A DNA stretch of 64,000 nucleotides, taken from NCBI RefSeq assembly GCF_900497805.2, contig NW_020954556.1, forward strand, positions 62,408,447 to 62,472,446, given 5' to 3'. The DNA is from Vombatus ursinus (lineage: Eukaryota; Chordata; Mammalia; Diprotodontia; Vombatidae). The stretch's first letter is position 1, and the number at the start of each line of letters is the position of its first letter. A program made the position numbers and the translations under genes. Shown here piece by piece: positions 32,723 through 42,544 of the stretch. Below the pieces are notes generated by a model, which was not told the origin of the DNA, searched no databases, and saw only the letters and a program-made list of their open reading frames with translations.

Positions 32723-32844
32723 CATAATTTTTACATGTCAGTCTGTCAGTAAAGTGACCTTGGGTTCTTGAAGGATATGACAGCAATGTGCAAATTCCAA
32801 CAAGTTCTGAAAAGATGTTGAATACAGTCCCAACACTAGAATGC

Positions 32845-32905
32845 TCAATCAACAGGCATTTATTAAGTGCTTACTTTATTCCAGGCAATATGGTCCAAAG
32901 AGGCT
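32845..32905 (-). mobile_element. L2 3' terminus, antisense
   Basis: 'TCAATCAACAGGCATTTATTAAGTGCTTAC' order, then 'CCAGGCAATATGG'. Confidence 0.75.
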
Positions 32906-33019
32906 TATCACTATTTGGCTGGCCACTTCTTTTGCAATGACAATATATGGATGAATCCTGTAGCAGGTGAGGTTTCTACAGTTTAATCAACTTTAGTTCC
33001 TAGAAGCTAATGAACTCTT

Positions 33020-33250
33020 TAGGTAGGAAATAATAATAATTAACAATAATACAGCACTTGCATAACGTACTACAATTTACAATGCACTTTACATATATCA
33101 TACATTTTGACTGTGACAACAGCTTTTTTGCAGATGATGAAATTTAGACTAAGAGAGGTTAAGATGACCTGATTAAGCATCATTCATAGCTTGTAAATAT
33201 CTGAATATGAACTCTGGTCTTCCTGATTCTAAATACAGACTCTGTGTAGT
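33020..33250 (-). mobile_element. MIR, antisense
   Basis: 'AATAATAATTAACAATAATAC', 'ACAATGCACTTTACATATATC', 'GCAGATGATGAAATTTAGAC', 'AACTCTGGTCTTCCTGATTC'. Confidence 0.75.
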
Positions 33251-33875
33251 ATCACAGAAATTTGTAAAAAAAATTTCCCCCAGTTGCCCATTTCCCTTCT
33301 AATCTTTATTATATTAGATTTGTTTCTGCAAAAACTTGTAACTTTAAAATTGTTCATTTTATCTTGTGTGAACTTCTTATTCATGAACTCTTCCCCTACC
33401 CATGTATCCGAAAGTAATGTCCTCCTTGCTCCTCTAATTTATTATGATCTGAACTTTTATATTGAAGTCATATATCAATTTGGAGTTTCTCTTGTCATAT
33501 GGAGTGACATTGTTCTAAAACTAATTTCCGTCAGATTGTTTTCCAGTTTTTCAAGCAGTTTGCGTTAAATTGTGAGTACTTCCCATAGTAATCGGGGTCT
33601 TTGGATTTATCCAAACTATGTAACTACATCACTATGCTTGTTTGCTTCAGTATGTCATATGCATAATCTGTCCAACAGATCAACTTCCATTTTTTTGACC
33701 TCTGCTAAATCATTTTAATGATTATTGTTTTGTGAGACAGTTTAAGATCTGGTACCAACAGATTGCTTCCCTTTTCACTTTTTTACATTGTGATCCTTGA
33801 GGTTTCTGACCTTTTGTTCTCCAATACAAATTCTATTATTTATTTTCCTGTTTCTATAAAACATTATTTGGGGAG

Positions 33876-34030
33876 TAAGATTGGTTGTTCGGTCATTTTT
33901 TCAGTCGTGTTTGACTTCATGATCCCATTTGAGTATTACATGGCAAAGATACTGGAGATTTGAACACAGGAAGATGAGTCTTCCTGACTCCAGGTCCAGC
34001 ACTCTATCCACTGCGCCACCTACCTTCCCT
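33876..34030 (-). mobile_element. MAR1-type SINE, antisense, internally deleted
   Basis: 'GGTTGTTCGGTCATTTTTTCAG', 'TGACTTCATGATCCC', 'GGCAAAGATACTGGAG', then directly the head region 'GAGTCTTCCTGACTCCAGG ... CCACTGCGCCACCTACC'. The core between is missing. Confidence 0.85.
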
Positions 34031-35064
34031 TCATTAGTACAGCGCTGAATAAGTAAACTAACTTAGGTAGTATTGCTATTTTTATTATATTGGTTCCACT
34101 TACTCATGAACAATAATTTTTCTCCAATTACTTAGATCTATCTATATTTCTGCACAGAGCATTTTATGATTAGAATCATGTAGTCCCAAAGTGAATATTA
34201 GAAGATATACTCTCAAATATTTTATAGCTTCTGTATTTATTTTGAATGGAATTTCCCTTTCTAGAATGGGTTTTACTGGATATATATCTATGTGTGTGTG
34301 AATACTGATGATTTATAAGGGTTTATCTTATATTCTACAACTTTGTTGAAGTTTTTATTTATTTCTATTATTGTTTCTTTTCTTGTCTGATTGCTACAGT
34401 TAGAATTTCAGTACTATGTTAAATAATGGTAGTGACAGTGGGCATCATTGCTTTATCCTTGATCTTACTGGAAAGTCTTCTAATATATTACATTACATAT
34501 AATGCCTGCTCTTGTATTTAGATAAACACTATTTACTATATTAAGGGAAGGTCCCCTTATGCTCATGATTCTAGAGATTTTTTTTTAACAGAAATGAGCA
34601 TTTTGTAGTGAGGATTTAGTAAAGTCTTTTCATCTGTTAATACTATCATATGTTTTTATTAATAATATTAACATGGTTTATTATATTTATAGTCTTCCTT
34701 ATATTAAGCCAATCTTGCATTTCTGGTATACATTCAAAATGGTCACAGTATATAATCTTTCTAATATCTTGTTGCAGCCTATATAATAATATTTTATTTA
34801 AAATTTTTGCATCAATGTTCATTAGAATTACTTGTCTGAAATCATTTTCTCTCCATTGTCTCTCCCTGGTTTAGGTAGCAAGAACATATTTGTATCATAG
34901 AAAGGTATTGAAAAGGTACCTTCTATTATTATTGCAAACAGTTTATATAGTATTAGAATTAAATATTTTTGAATGTTTGATGAATTTACTTGTGAATACA
35001 TCTAGTCCTGGATTTTTTTTTCCCTCTGGGAGTTCATTTATATCTTGTTCCATTTATTTTTATG

Positions 35065-35306
35065 TCATTGTTGTTGAGTCATTTCAGTCACATGTGACTC
35101 GACCTCATTTAAGGTTTTCTTGGCAAAGATGCTGGAATGGTTTGTTATTTCCTTCCCCAGTTCATTTTACAGATGAGGAAACTAAAGCAAACAGGATTAA
35201 GTGCCTTGCCCTGAGTCACAGAGCTAGTATCTGAGGCCACATGTGAACATGGTTCTTCCTGACTCCAGCACTGGCACTCTATCCACTATGCTACCTAGCT
35301 GCCCTC
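35065..35306 (-). mobile_element. MAR1-type SINE with RTE tail, antisense
   Basis: 'GTTGTTGAGTCATTTCAGTC', 'GGTTTTCTTGGCAAAGATGCTGG', 'ACAGATGAGGAAACTAAAGC', '...TGCTACCTAGCTGCCC'. Confidence 0.92.
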
Positions 35307-35449
35307 TGTTTCTTATACTAGATTATTTAAGTCGTCTATTTCTTTTTTAATCTAGGTATTTTATATTTTTGTAAATATACATCTATTTCCTCTAAGTTAT
35401 TGGTTCTGTTAACATGTACATTGGGTAAAACAGTTCCAAAGTTTCCTTT

Positions 35450-35535
35450 GTTTTTGGCCTTTCTTTGAACCCACAATGCTTAGTAAAGTGATTGCTACAT
35501 AGTAGACGCTTAATAAATGCTTACTAACTTGCCTC
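35450..35535 (+). mobile_element. L2/MIR 3' terminus, sense
   Basis: 'CCACAATGCTTAGTAAAGTG', 'GCTACATAGTAGACGCTTAATAAATGCTTAC'. Confidence 0.75.
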
Positions 35536-35750
35536 AAAATAAGACAAGAGATCATTAAGTTCCAAATTAAATGAATTAACCTCAGATCAAAGTTCAAAAA
35601 TGTAAGCTATATTTTCTCTCAAAATATAATAACCTATCTATGTCCATGGCAAGTAGATGGGTACTCTTCTTACTTCATATTGAGGGATAGTTTCCTTTTT
35701 TTCCCCAATTAACAAGCATTTATTTAATCTCCTTTCCACAACTACCATCA

Positions 35751-35751
<1 letters not shown>

Positions 35752-35783
<32 letters not shown>
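35752..35783. repeat. (CA)n microsatellite
   Basis: About 15 CA units near the L1 3' terminus. Confidence 0.95.
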
Positions 35784-35794
<11 letters not shown>

Positions 35795-36334
35795 AAGAAA
35801 ACTTTTGTAAATAAATATGTATAGTCCAGGGGGAAAATCATTTATTTAACATGTCAAAAAATGTATGGTTATTTGTCATTTCAAGTACATCACTTCTCTG
35901 TCAAGAAACAGGGCAACAGATTTCATCATTAGTCCTCTAGAATCATGCTTGGTCATTGCATTGATCAGGTTTTTAAATCTTTCAAAGTTGTTTGTCTTTA
36001 ATAATTTTTTTTTGCATAAATTTTTCTAGCTCTACTCACTATACACTTACATGAACTGCATCTGTTCATAAATCTTTGTGTAAATTGATTTCATGTTGCT
36101 CAGAACTGTACCCTTCATCATATCTTACAGCAAAATAGTATTCCATTACATTTATATACCATCATTTGTTCAGCCACTGCTCAATGAATGGACACTCTGT
36201 TAGTTTCCAGTTCTTTGACAGCATACAGACATCCAAAAGCAAACAAACTCTGCTATAAATATTGTTGTACCTATGGGTCTTTTTCCTCTTTCTTTGATCT
36301 CTTTTAAGTAAAGACCTAGTAGTAGAGCTGTTCA

Positions 36335-36598
36335 CAGTAACAATATTAATAATTAGTATTTAACATGGCATCTACTGTTATGCTAAAAACTTTACACATA
36401 TCACCATGTCTGATTCTCATAACAACCCTGGGAGATAGGTGCTATTATTATCAACATTGTACAGATGAAAAAACTAAGGCAAAGAGAGATTACATTAAGC
36501 CCAAGGTCACACAGTTAGGAAGTATCTGAGGCATGATTTGGTCTCTGGTCTTCCTGATTCCAAGCCTAGTGCACTATCCACCACACCATCTAGCATTT
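36335..36598 (-). mobile_element. MIR, antisense, inserted in L1
   Basis: 'TGTCTGATTCTCATAACAACCCTGGGAG', 'ATTGTACAGATGAAAAAACTAAGGC', 'AAGGTCACACAGTTAGG', 'CACTATCCACCACACCATC'. It has head and tail and sits between L1 3' UTR segments, an unusual order of ages. Confidence 0.85.
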
Positions 36599-36618
36599 TC
36601 TAAAGCACCTGGTTAAAG

Positions 36619-36751
36619 GGTATAAATAACATATACAGGAGGCATCACTAGTGAAATGAATTAAACATTAAATAGCTATGCAAATAGTTATTAGTATTAC
36701 TCAACACTGATGAATAGAAAAAAAATAGTAAACATTTATGGATACACAGGA
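36619..36751. repeat. Inserted segment with duplicate of 37897-37991
   Basis: Contains 'GTGAAATGAATTAAACATT' and 'AGTTATTAGTATTACTCAAC' at 36651-36736, nearly identical to 37897-37991. It is bracketed by GGTTAAAG at 36611-36618 and 36752-36759. Confidence 0.8.
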
Positions 36752-37094
36752 GGTTAAAGAATGGACATAGTTTGGTAACTGGGGATGCATCGTTCCAAAC
36801 TGCTTTCCTGAATGTTTCATCTAATTGATACCTCTACCAATAGTTCATTATTGTACCTGTTTTCCTGTCCCTTCTCTAACAACTGTCATTTTATTTTTTT
36901 TCCCCCATCTTTCCCAAGTTAGTGAGTATGCAGTGGAATCACAGAATGGCTTTAATTTGCATTTCCCTAATTATTAAGGATTTGGAAGTTTTTTATATTG
37001 ATATCTGGAATTTCTTCCCTTTAAAACTTCCTGTTCATATATCCTTTGACCTACAAAGCTGTTTTCACTTCACCTCACCTTATGGGGAAAATGA

Positions 37095-37310
37095 ATCATA
37101 GAATTTAAATCTGAAAGCAACCTTAGGCTCACTGATCTATAATTAGAAGTACTTCAGAGGCCATGTAGGTGAAAGCTCTTGCTGAACAGAGGAAAAAACT
37201 GGAGCACATGTATGTATACTGACTTGCCCCAGGTCATGGAGCTTATTAAGTGCAAGAAACTGGACTATCAGAAACTCTAACTGGCTTCCAGATTCAGTGG
37301 TTTCATCACC
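37095..37310 (-). mobile_element. MIR3/L3-end SINE, antisense
   Basis: 'CATAGAATTTAAATCTGAAAGC', 'AACCTTAGGCTCACTGATC', 'GACTTGCCCCAGGTCATGGAGC'. Confidence 0.65.
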
Positions 37311-37680
37311 ACCCACCACCACAGTCCCTTAGAACTTTGATTGAAACAAAAGAGCAAATGTGCCCAGACAGCCATTTTTGGTCTGGGGCGATCAAACCCT
37401 AGGACAGTGGGATCCCAGTTTATCTTTACATTCACCTTGGAATTGCTTTAAGGAAACCAAACACTACACATGACCAGATTCACAAAGAGAACTGGCCAAA
37501 AGTATTATTTTGAGTTTGGATGGACACACAGAAATAATATGGTTTGAGCACTTGAAACTGGGAATCTAGTTCCAGCACAGTGGGAAATCACTCTGGGAGA
37601 CCAGTGTGGCTAGCAAAGTCTAATCCTGGGTTGTCTTGAATCAAGGAAGGAAGAAATAGGTGACTCCTATTTCTGCTATT
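37311..37680. other. Unassigned sequence
   Basis: Moderately G+C-richer, nothing recognised. Confidence 0.3.
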
Positions 37681-37681
37681 T

Positions 37682-37896
37682 TTATGAGACCCATGTTCTA
37701 TGAAGCCTTCTCTAATCCCCTAGTTGTTAATATTTTTTTTTCTCTCTCTCTCTCTCTCTCCCTCCCTCCCTCCCCTCCAAATTAAGTTTCTTGTCCATGA
37801 CTGCTCCTTCAAGGCAAAGGTCATTTCATTTTTGTGTCTATAACCTTAGGGCCTAACACAGTATCTTCTACGTAACAGGCACTTAATAAATGTTTA
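37682..37896 (+). mobile_element. L2 LINE 3' end, sense
   Basis: 'CTATGAAGCCTTCTCTAATCCC', 'CTCCTTCAAGGCAAAGGTCATTTC', 'ATAACCTTAGGGCCTAACACAG', 'GGCACTTAATAAATGTTTAG'. A TC/CCCT simple repeat lies inside at 37735-37775. Confidence 0.85.
37735..37775. repeat. (TC)n-(CCCT)n simple repeat
   Basis: TCTC run grading into CCCTCCCT within an L2 3' UTR. Confidence 0.92.
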
Positions 37897-37991
37897 GTGA
37901 AATGAATTAAACATTAAATAGTTATAGAAATAGTTATTAGTATTACTCAACACTGATGAGTAGAAAAAAAAACAAACCATAGTGAACATTA
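37897..37991. repeat. Segment duplicated at 36651-36736
   Basis: Begins immediately at the L2 terminus. About 80 bp are nearly identical to the segment inside the L1 1.25 kb upstream. Confidence 0.8.
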
Positions 37992-38117
37992 AACATACAA
38001 AAACCACTACTAAAGAGTTTGGGGCATAAATAATGGATTATTACTCTTCAATTTAACAACAACAACACAACCATAGTATTTATTTAATTCCATTAACAGA
38101 AAGTGTGCAGTGAATAA

Positions 38118-38385
38118 AACAATCGACCATCAATCAAAAACACAAGCATTAAATGCTTCCTAAATGTCTGGCATTTAAGTTCTGGAGATAACAAAGAAAA
38201 AACAAAAACAGGACCCAACCTCTAGGAGCTTACATTCTAATAGGGGAGAACATGTATAAATCAGAACATACAAGATAAATAAAGAATAGATGGAAGGTAA
38301 CTTTAAATGGATAGCAACTAGCTGGAGAGAGCAGGAAAGGTCTCCTGGAGGAAGATGTTTCTGGAGCTGAATGTTAAAGGGAAAC
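38118..38385 (-). mobile_element. L2 LINE 3' end, antisense
   Basis: 'AACACAAGCATTAAATGCTTCC', 'TAGGAGCTTACATTCTAATAGGGG', 'AAAGGTCTCCTGGAGGAAGATG', 'GGAGCTGAATGTTAAAGG'. Confidence 0.85.
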
Positions 38386-39890
38386 AAACACTTGAATTGC
38401 AATGAGGCCAACACCAAGAATCAAAAAAAGTTATATAAGCTGACAGTCTCATGATACAGTACATTAAAAATTCTCTGTAGTATCGACTGCCTGGAGCTGA
38501 TGCTTGCTCATTAAATACAGTGCAGTTCAATTAATAGCTCTTCAATATACAATTTAATTTTTCTTTCATCTTGATCCACAGCCCAGCTCCAACTGAGGAA
38601 TGCTAAAACAGATGTATTTTGAATATTGAAGCAAGTCCTTATAAATAAACCTATCAAGCTTATAATGATTTCTGTCATAACATGACAAAATAGATAACCT
38701 GAATGCTGATGACTTATGCTTGGGTGTCATTTTTCTAACATCATGAGAGCTGAGATTTTTTTTAAGATTTTCTGATAATAACTTTTTTGAATCAGTTCTG
38801 AATGATGTGTTCCTGTTTGAGGAAAAGTTTACTCCTTTTTTCTAGGTAATGATGGTTCAGAAAGAAGAAAAATTGCTATTCTGCTACTTGCATGTGGAGG
38901 AAAGACATGTAACTTATAAATGAATTATGAAGGTCTTACCCTTGGAAAGACATACATATTTCATCATAACTGCTATCCATAACATTTTTCCACATACAGT
39001 ATTTATATTTGTACACAATTATTCAGATTTTTATCTCAGTAAGCATGTACTTTCATAAGCAAATAGCATACTTTCCTTCAACCTATAAGGCATAAGAAAA
39101 ATGCACATAGAAGGTACTCCAAAGTAAGCCAGCTCTGTAGGAAACTATTATGTTTACAAAGAAATACTGTGAATCAAGTGATTTCTCAAAGGTATACAAT
39201 ACCACATTCAAAATGGCTAGATGTGCTGTTCATCAGGGAAGGGAACATTTCACTTTGGACTAGAGGCATTTTCTGCTATTGAAACACATTCATAACAATA
39301 TACTTGACAACATTTAATGCCTTGGGAAGAAGCATTGTAATGACGAACTAGTTGGCTAACAATCACCAAAAGCTGTGTTTGAAAGGAACAGACTACTCCT
39401 TAAGTGAATAAAAGTGTCAGCAGAGACAAGCTAATATCAAACTGGTTTTAGATAGTCATTCAAGTTTCTGCTTTGAAAATGCAGAGTAATATTCACTGCC
39501 AAATACCAATCTATGGTTAAAATTATCATCATATCAAAAAAGGATAAAGGGATTTGTTTTAAATTTAGTGGTTAGATGCCAACAAGTTTCATTTTCACAT
39601 CATACTAAAGACTTTTTTAAAATTCAAAGGTAATTTTTAAATAAATAATTTGGCTTTTATGATTTACAGATGACAAAATTTTATTCAAAAGTGAATACTT
39701 TTTCAACAGTAACTAAGGTGAGAATTTGTTGCCAGAAAACACCAAATAAATTATGAATAATTCAAGATATTCCATATTGTTTAAGCAGATTAATTCTCTA
39801 GTAATAAAATATTGCAATTATTATTTATAATGTATTATGGTTTATCAAAACATTTTCCTCCCAACAATGCTGAGATAGTTAAGGGATATA
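38386..39890. other. Repeat-poor block
   Basis: About 1.5 kb without a recognised repeat; A+T-rich with dispersed homeodomain- and POU-like cores. No exon is apparent. Confidence 0.35.
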
Positions 39891-39892
39891 AT

Positions 39893-39985
39893 ATTAAACC
39901 TTTTTACTGAATTAAAAACTGAGACCTAGAGAACCTAATTAGTATAGTGGAAAGAACATTGGTATAGCTGGGCCAAATGACATAT
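39893..39985. mobile_element. MIR remnants
   Basis: 'ACTGAGACCTAGAGAACC' (antisense core) followed by 'AGTATAGTGGAAAGAACATTGG' (sense head). Very degenerate. Confidence 0.4.
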
Positions 39986-40004
39986 ACTTTTTAATAACCT
40001 CTTA

Positions 40005-40137
40005 CATATAATTCCAAATTGCTTTCCAGAAAAACAACTCCAACAATGCAACAATGTACCTGTTTTCTCATGGTCCCTCCAACATTTGTCATTTTGGGTT
40101 TTTTTTTTTTTCCATCTTTGTCATTCTCTCCACCCCA
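40005..40137 (-). mobile_element. L1 3' UTR segment, inverted part of a twin-primed copy
   Basis: 'CAAATTGCTTTCCAGAAAAAC', 'CAATGTACCTGTTTTCTC', 'AACATTTGTCATTTTGGG' have the antisense orientation seen at 36800-36900. They are followed with no spacer by a sense segment. Confidence 0.7.
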
Positions 40138-40612
40138 AGGAGATGAAAGAAAGAGGAAAAGGCATAATATATACAAAAATGTTTGTAGCAGCTTTTTGTA
40201 GTCATACACAAAAATTGAAACTAAGGAAATGCCCATCAACCAGTGAATGGCTGAAAAAGTTGTGCTACATGAATATAGTAGAATACTATTGTGTTATAAG
40301 AAATGAGGAAAGAGATGTTTCAAAGAAATATGGAAAAACTTGTATGAACTAATGCAGAGTGAAATGAGAAGGACTGAAGAATCATCTGTATTATAACATT
40401 ATTAGTATAAAAATTAAAAATTTTGAAGACTTGTATGTACTGATGAGGAATGAAATTAGTAAAACCAGAAAATCAATTTATAAAATAACAACACTGTAAA
40501 CTGTAAGAACTCTAATCAATGCAATGAACATCAATGATTCCAGAAAACTGATGATAAAATGTGCTATCGAACTCTTGATAGAGAAGTGATGGACTCAGGG
40601 TACAGGATGAAA
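40138..40612 (+). mobile_element. L1 LINE 3' UTR, sense part of the same insertion
   Basis: 'GAAAGAAAGAGGAAAAGGC', 'TTTGTAGCAGCTTTTTGTAG', 'CAACCAGTGAATGGCTG', 'GAATACTATTGTGTTATAAG', 'AACTAATGCAGAGTGAAATG', 'GATGGACTCAGGGTACAGG'. The final part carries a partial internal repetition ('GAAGACTTGTATGTACTGATG'). Confidence 0.78.
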
Positions 40613-40614
40613 TA

Positions 40615-40653
<39 letters not shown>

Positions 40654-40674
40654 GTAGATAGATAGGCAGATAGA
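40613..40674. repeat. (GATA)n(GACA)n microsatellite
   Basis: Five to six GATA units, then five GACA units, then GGTAGATA variants, abutting the L1 3' UTR. Confidence 0.97.
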
Positions 40675-40767
40675 AGTATGTGTGGATATAGATAAATACA
40701 CACACATATAAACAAACATGTATATTATACATATATCTCTCCATTCACACCAACACACACACACAGA

Positions 40768-40945
40768 CTAGGAGTCAGGAGACATGGATTCAATGTCATT
40801 GGCTAGGGATAACCTTAAACAATTTCCTCCCCTCCCCTGGGCCTCAGTTTCCACGTGTTCAGTGAGTTTCAGGACCAAAAACTGAATCTAGGTCTTCTTA
40901 CTTTGAGTAACAATGCTTTCTATACTATAACATTCTATCTTAGGA
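40768..40945 (+). mobile_element. MIR, sense, with an odd end
   Basis: 'CTAGGAGTCAGGAGACATGG', 'TGGGCCTCAGTTTCCACG' are sense. The last part 'TGAATCTAGGTCTTCTTAC' reads antisense, so there may be two fragments head to head. Confidence 0.6.
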
Positions 40946-41875
40946 TAAGACAGAAATCAATGTATATACACAGTCCACACAAGTGGAAAACACTTAAAAA
41001 TCAGCACTGGTAAGCTAGTCCACATTTTATTTTTACCACTTTTCTTCTTTTGTTATAATTCTGCTCATAAGTCTTTTGTAGTAAATTACACAAAAGTGAT
41101 GAGAGTTTTTAATTGTCAGAAAGATGTCATTTAGCATTTATAGTAATTAACTAGTCATTACTTCAAGTATGTACACTAATTGGTATGTTCAGAAAATCTG
41201 CAATACTGCAAAATTTAAAATAAACATAACCAAGATACAACTTATAATCTACAGTTACAACTGAAGAGTTCAAAAATGTATTTCTTCCTTTTATATTTTA
41301 TTAGCTACAGTACACATTAAATGGGGTGTGCTATGAATAGCTTCCTAAACACCTACATTTTAAAATCTAATTACATAAATTAATTAGCAATGAACACATA
41401 CATTTCTGCCTTTGTTTGCAATACCTACATATTAAATCTGACAGAATGAATAACCAGATAATGAAATAAGTAACAGTACCATGTATTTTTCTAGAAAAGA
41501 TTTTTCCAAGATGTAATTTAGCATCTCTCGTCCTAAGAGTCGTGATTCTTAATAAATATGCAGGTTTTCTAACATTTCAAATACATGTTAAGATATGTTT
41601 TTATAGTCCCTAATGGAAGAATGTATGAATTTAAGAAAATTTAGTTTACTATCCAGAGGCAGAAATTGAAAGAAGGTTAGCAACAGTTATTTTAATGTTA
41701 AGCATCTCCCACAGAATTATCAAACACAGCCCTTTGGTCAAAAGTACTTTGGGAATTCAATTGCTACACAAATGCTTTAATGTGATCTTAAATTCCTTTC
41801 TTTTTCATGGGAAATATCTGTTAATTCAAGCTAATATCATTTTCTAAGAGAAACAAAAACAATAATATATAGAAG
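40946..41875. other. Repeat-poor A+T-rich block
   Basis: No repeat recognised. Several TAATTA cores (e.g. near 41145, 41370). No exon. Confidence 0.35.
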
Positions 41876-41879
41876 AATG

Positions 41880-42165
41880 AATTTTGGCACAGTGGGTATA
41901 GTGTTGGGCCTGGAGTCAGGAAAACCTGAGTTCAAATCTAGCCTCAGACACTTAGGAGCTCTATGACCTTAGGCAGGTCACTTAACTTCTATTTACCTCA
42001 GTTTTCTCATCTGTAAAATAGGATAATAGTAGCACCTACCTCCCAGGGTTGCTGTAAGGATCAAATGAGACAATAATTATAAAGTGCTTAGCATAGAACT
42101 TGGTGCATAATAAGAGTTATAGAAATGTTGGTTGTTATTATCACTATTATTATTATTAAAGTCAT
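41880..42165 (+). mobile_element. Marsupial MIR-type core-SINE, sense, complete
   Basis: 'GGCACAGTGGGTATAGTG', 'GGCCTGGAGTCAGGAAAACC', 'CAGTTTTCTCATCTGTAAAATAGG', 'CACCTACCTCCCAGGGTTGC', 'AAAGTGCTTAGCATAG', (ATT)n tail. Confidence 0.92.
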
Positions 42166-42171
42166 CTGTAA

Positions 42172-42320
42172 TAATAGTTGGTCATTGCACTGATCAGAGT
42201 TTTAAGTAACTCAAAAAAAAATTTTAACAATGTTGTCGTTGTTGTTGTTGTACAAATTATCCTCCTGGCTCTGCCATTCGTTCTGCATCAGTTCATATTT
42301 AGACCCATTTCCACATGTAT
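42172..42320 (-). mobile_element. L1 3' UTR fragment, antisense
   Basis: 'GGTCATTGCACTGATCAGAG' and 'CTGCATCAGTTCATATTTAG' parallel 35950-36070. A (GTT)n tract lies inside. Confidence 0.65.
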
Positions 42321-42379
42321 TATAGACTAAATGATCACTGAAGTTCTTTATGCCTCTAAATCTCAGGATTCTATAATGC

Positions 42380-42490
42380 AAAGCAGAGTTTAACAGGACT
42401 CTCTTTCACAAAGGGAAGGAGTTATTTCTGGCTGAGCAGATCAGGAAAAACTGCATGGAAAAAGTCACATTTCCAAGGGCTCTGAAGCTG
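42380..42490 (-). mobile_element. Possible L2 fragment, antisense
   Basis: 'CAGGAAAAACTGCATGGAAAAAGTCAC' then 'GGGCTCTGAAG' is weakly like antisense L2. Confidence 0.35.
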
Positions 42491-42544
42491 GAGCAGTGAA
42501 TGGAATCAGTGGACAGAGCACAGGATTAAGGGACAGCACCACAC

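Larger units (their letters stand above)
33275..35403 (-). mobile_element. L1 LINE ORF2 3' half, antisense (fossil)
   Basis: Antisense L1 ORF2 order is unmistakable. 'CAATTTGGAGTTTCTCTTGTC', 'AAGATCTGGTACCAACAG', 'TATTATATTGGTTCCACTTACTC', 'CAACTTTGTTGAAG', 'AAGCCAATCTTGCATTTCTGG', 'TTTGCATCAATGTTCATTAG', 'GTGAATACATCTAGTCCTGG' are the counterparts of well-known antisense L1 text up through the RT core. Two antisense MAR1 SINEs interrupt it (33876-34030, 35065-35306). The 94- to 114-codon plus-strand frames here are reverse-strand reads of the fossil. Confidence 0.88.
35705..37060 (-). mobile_element. L1 LINE 3' UTR, antisense, carrying insertions
   Basis: Starts at the L1 3' terminus ('CCCAATTAACAAGCATTTATTT'), has a (CA)n, then 'CATCACTTCTCTGTCAAG', 'GGTCATTGCATTGATCAGG', 'CTTACATGAACTGCATCTG', 'CAAAATAGTATTCCATTAC', 'GGACACTCTGTTAGTTTCC', and beyond the insertions 'CCAAACTGCTTTCCTGAATG', 'GGCTTTAATTTGCATTTCCC'. 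A MIR (36335-36598) and a 130-bp duplicated segment (36619-36751) interrupt it. Confidence 0.85.

Noticed and set aside
34650-35234. Two hydrophobic plus-strand frames (74 and 114 codons) as membrane proteins
   Set aside because: They are antisense reads of L1 ORF2 and a MAR1 SINE; A/T-rich antisense DNA yields Phe/Leu/Ile-rich frames.
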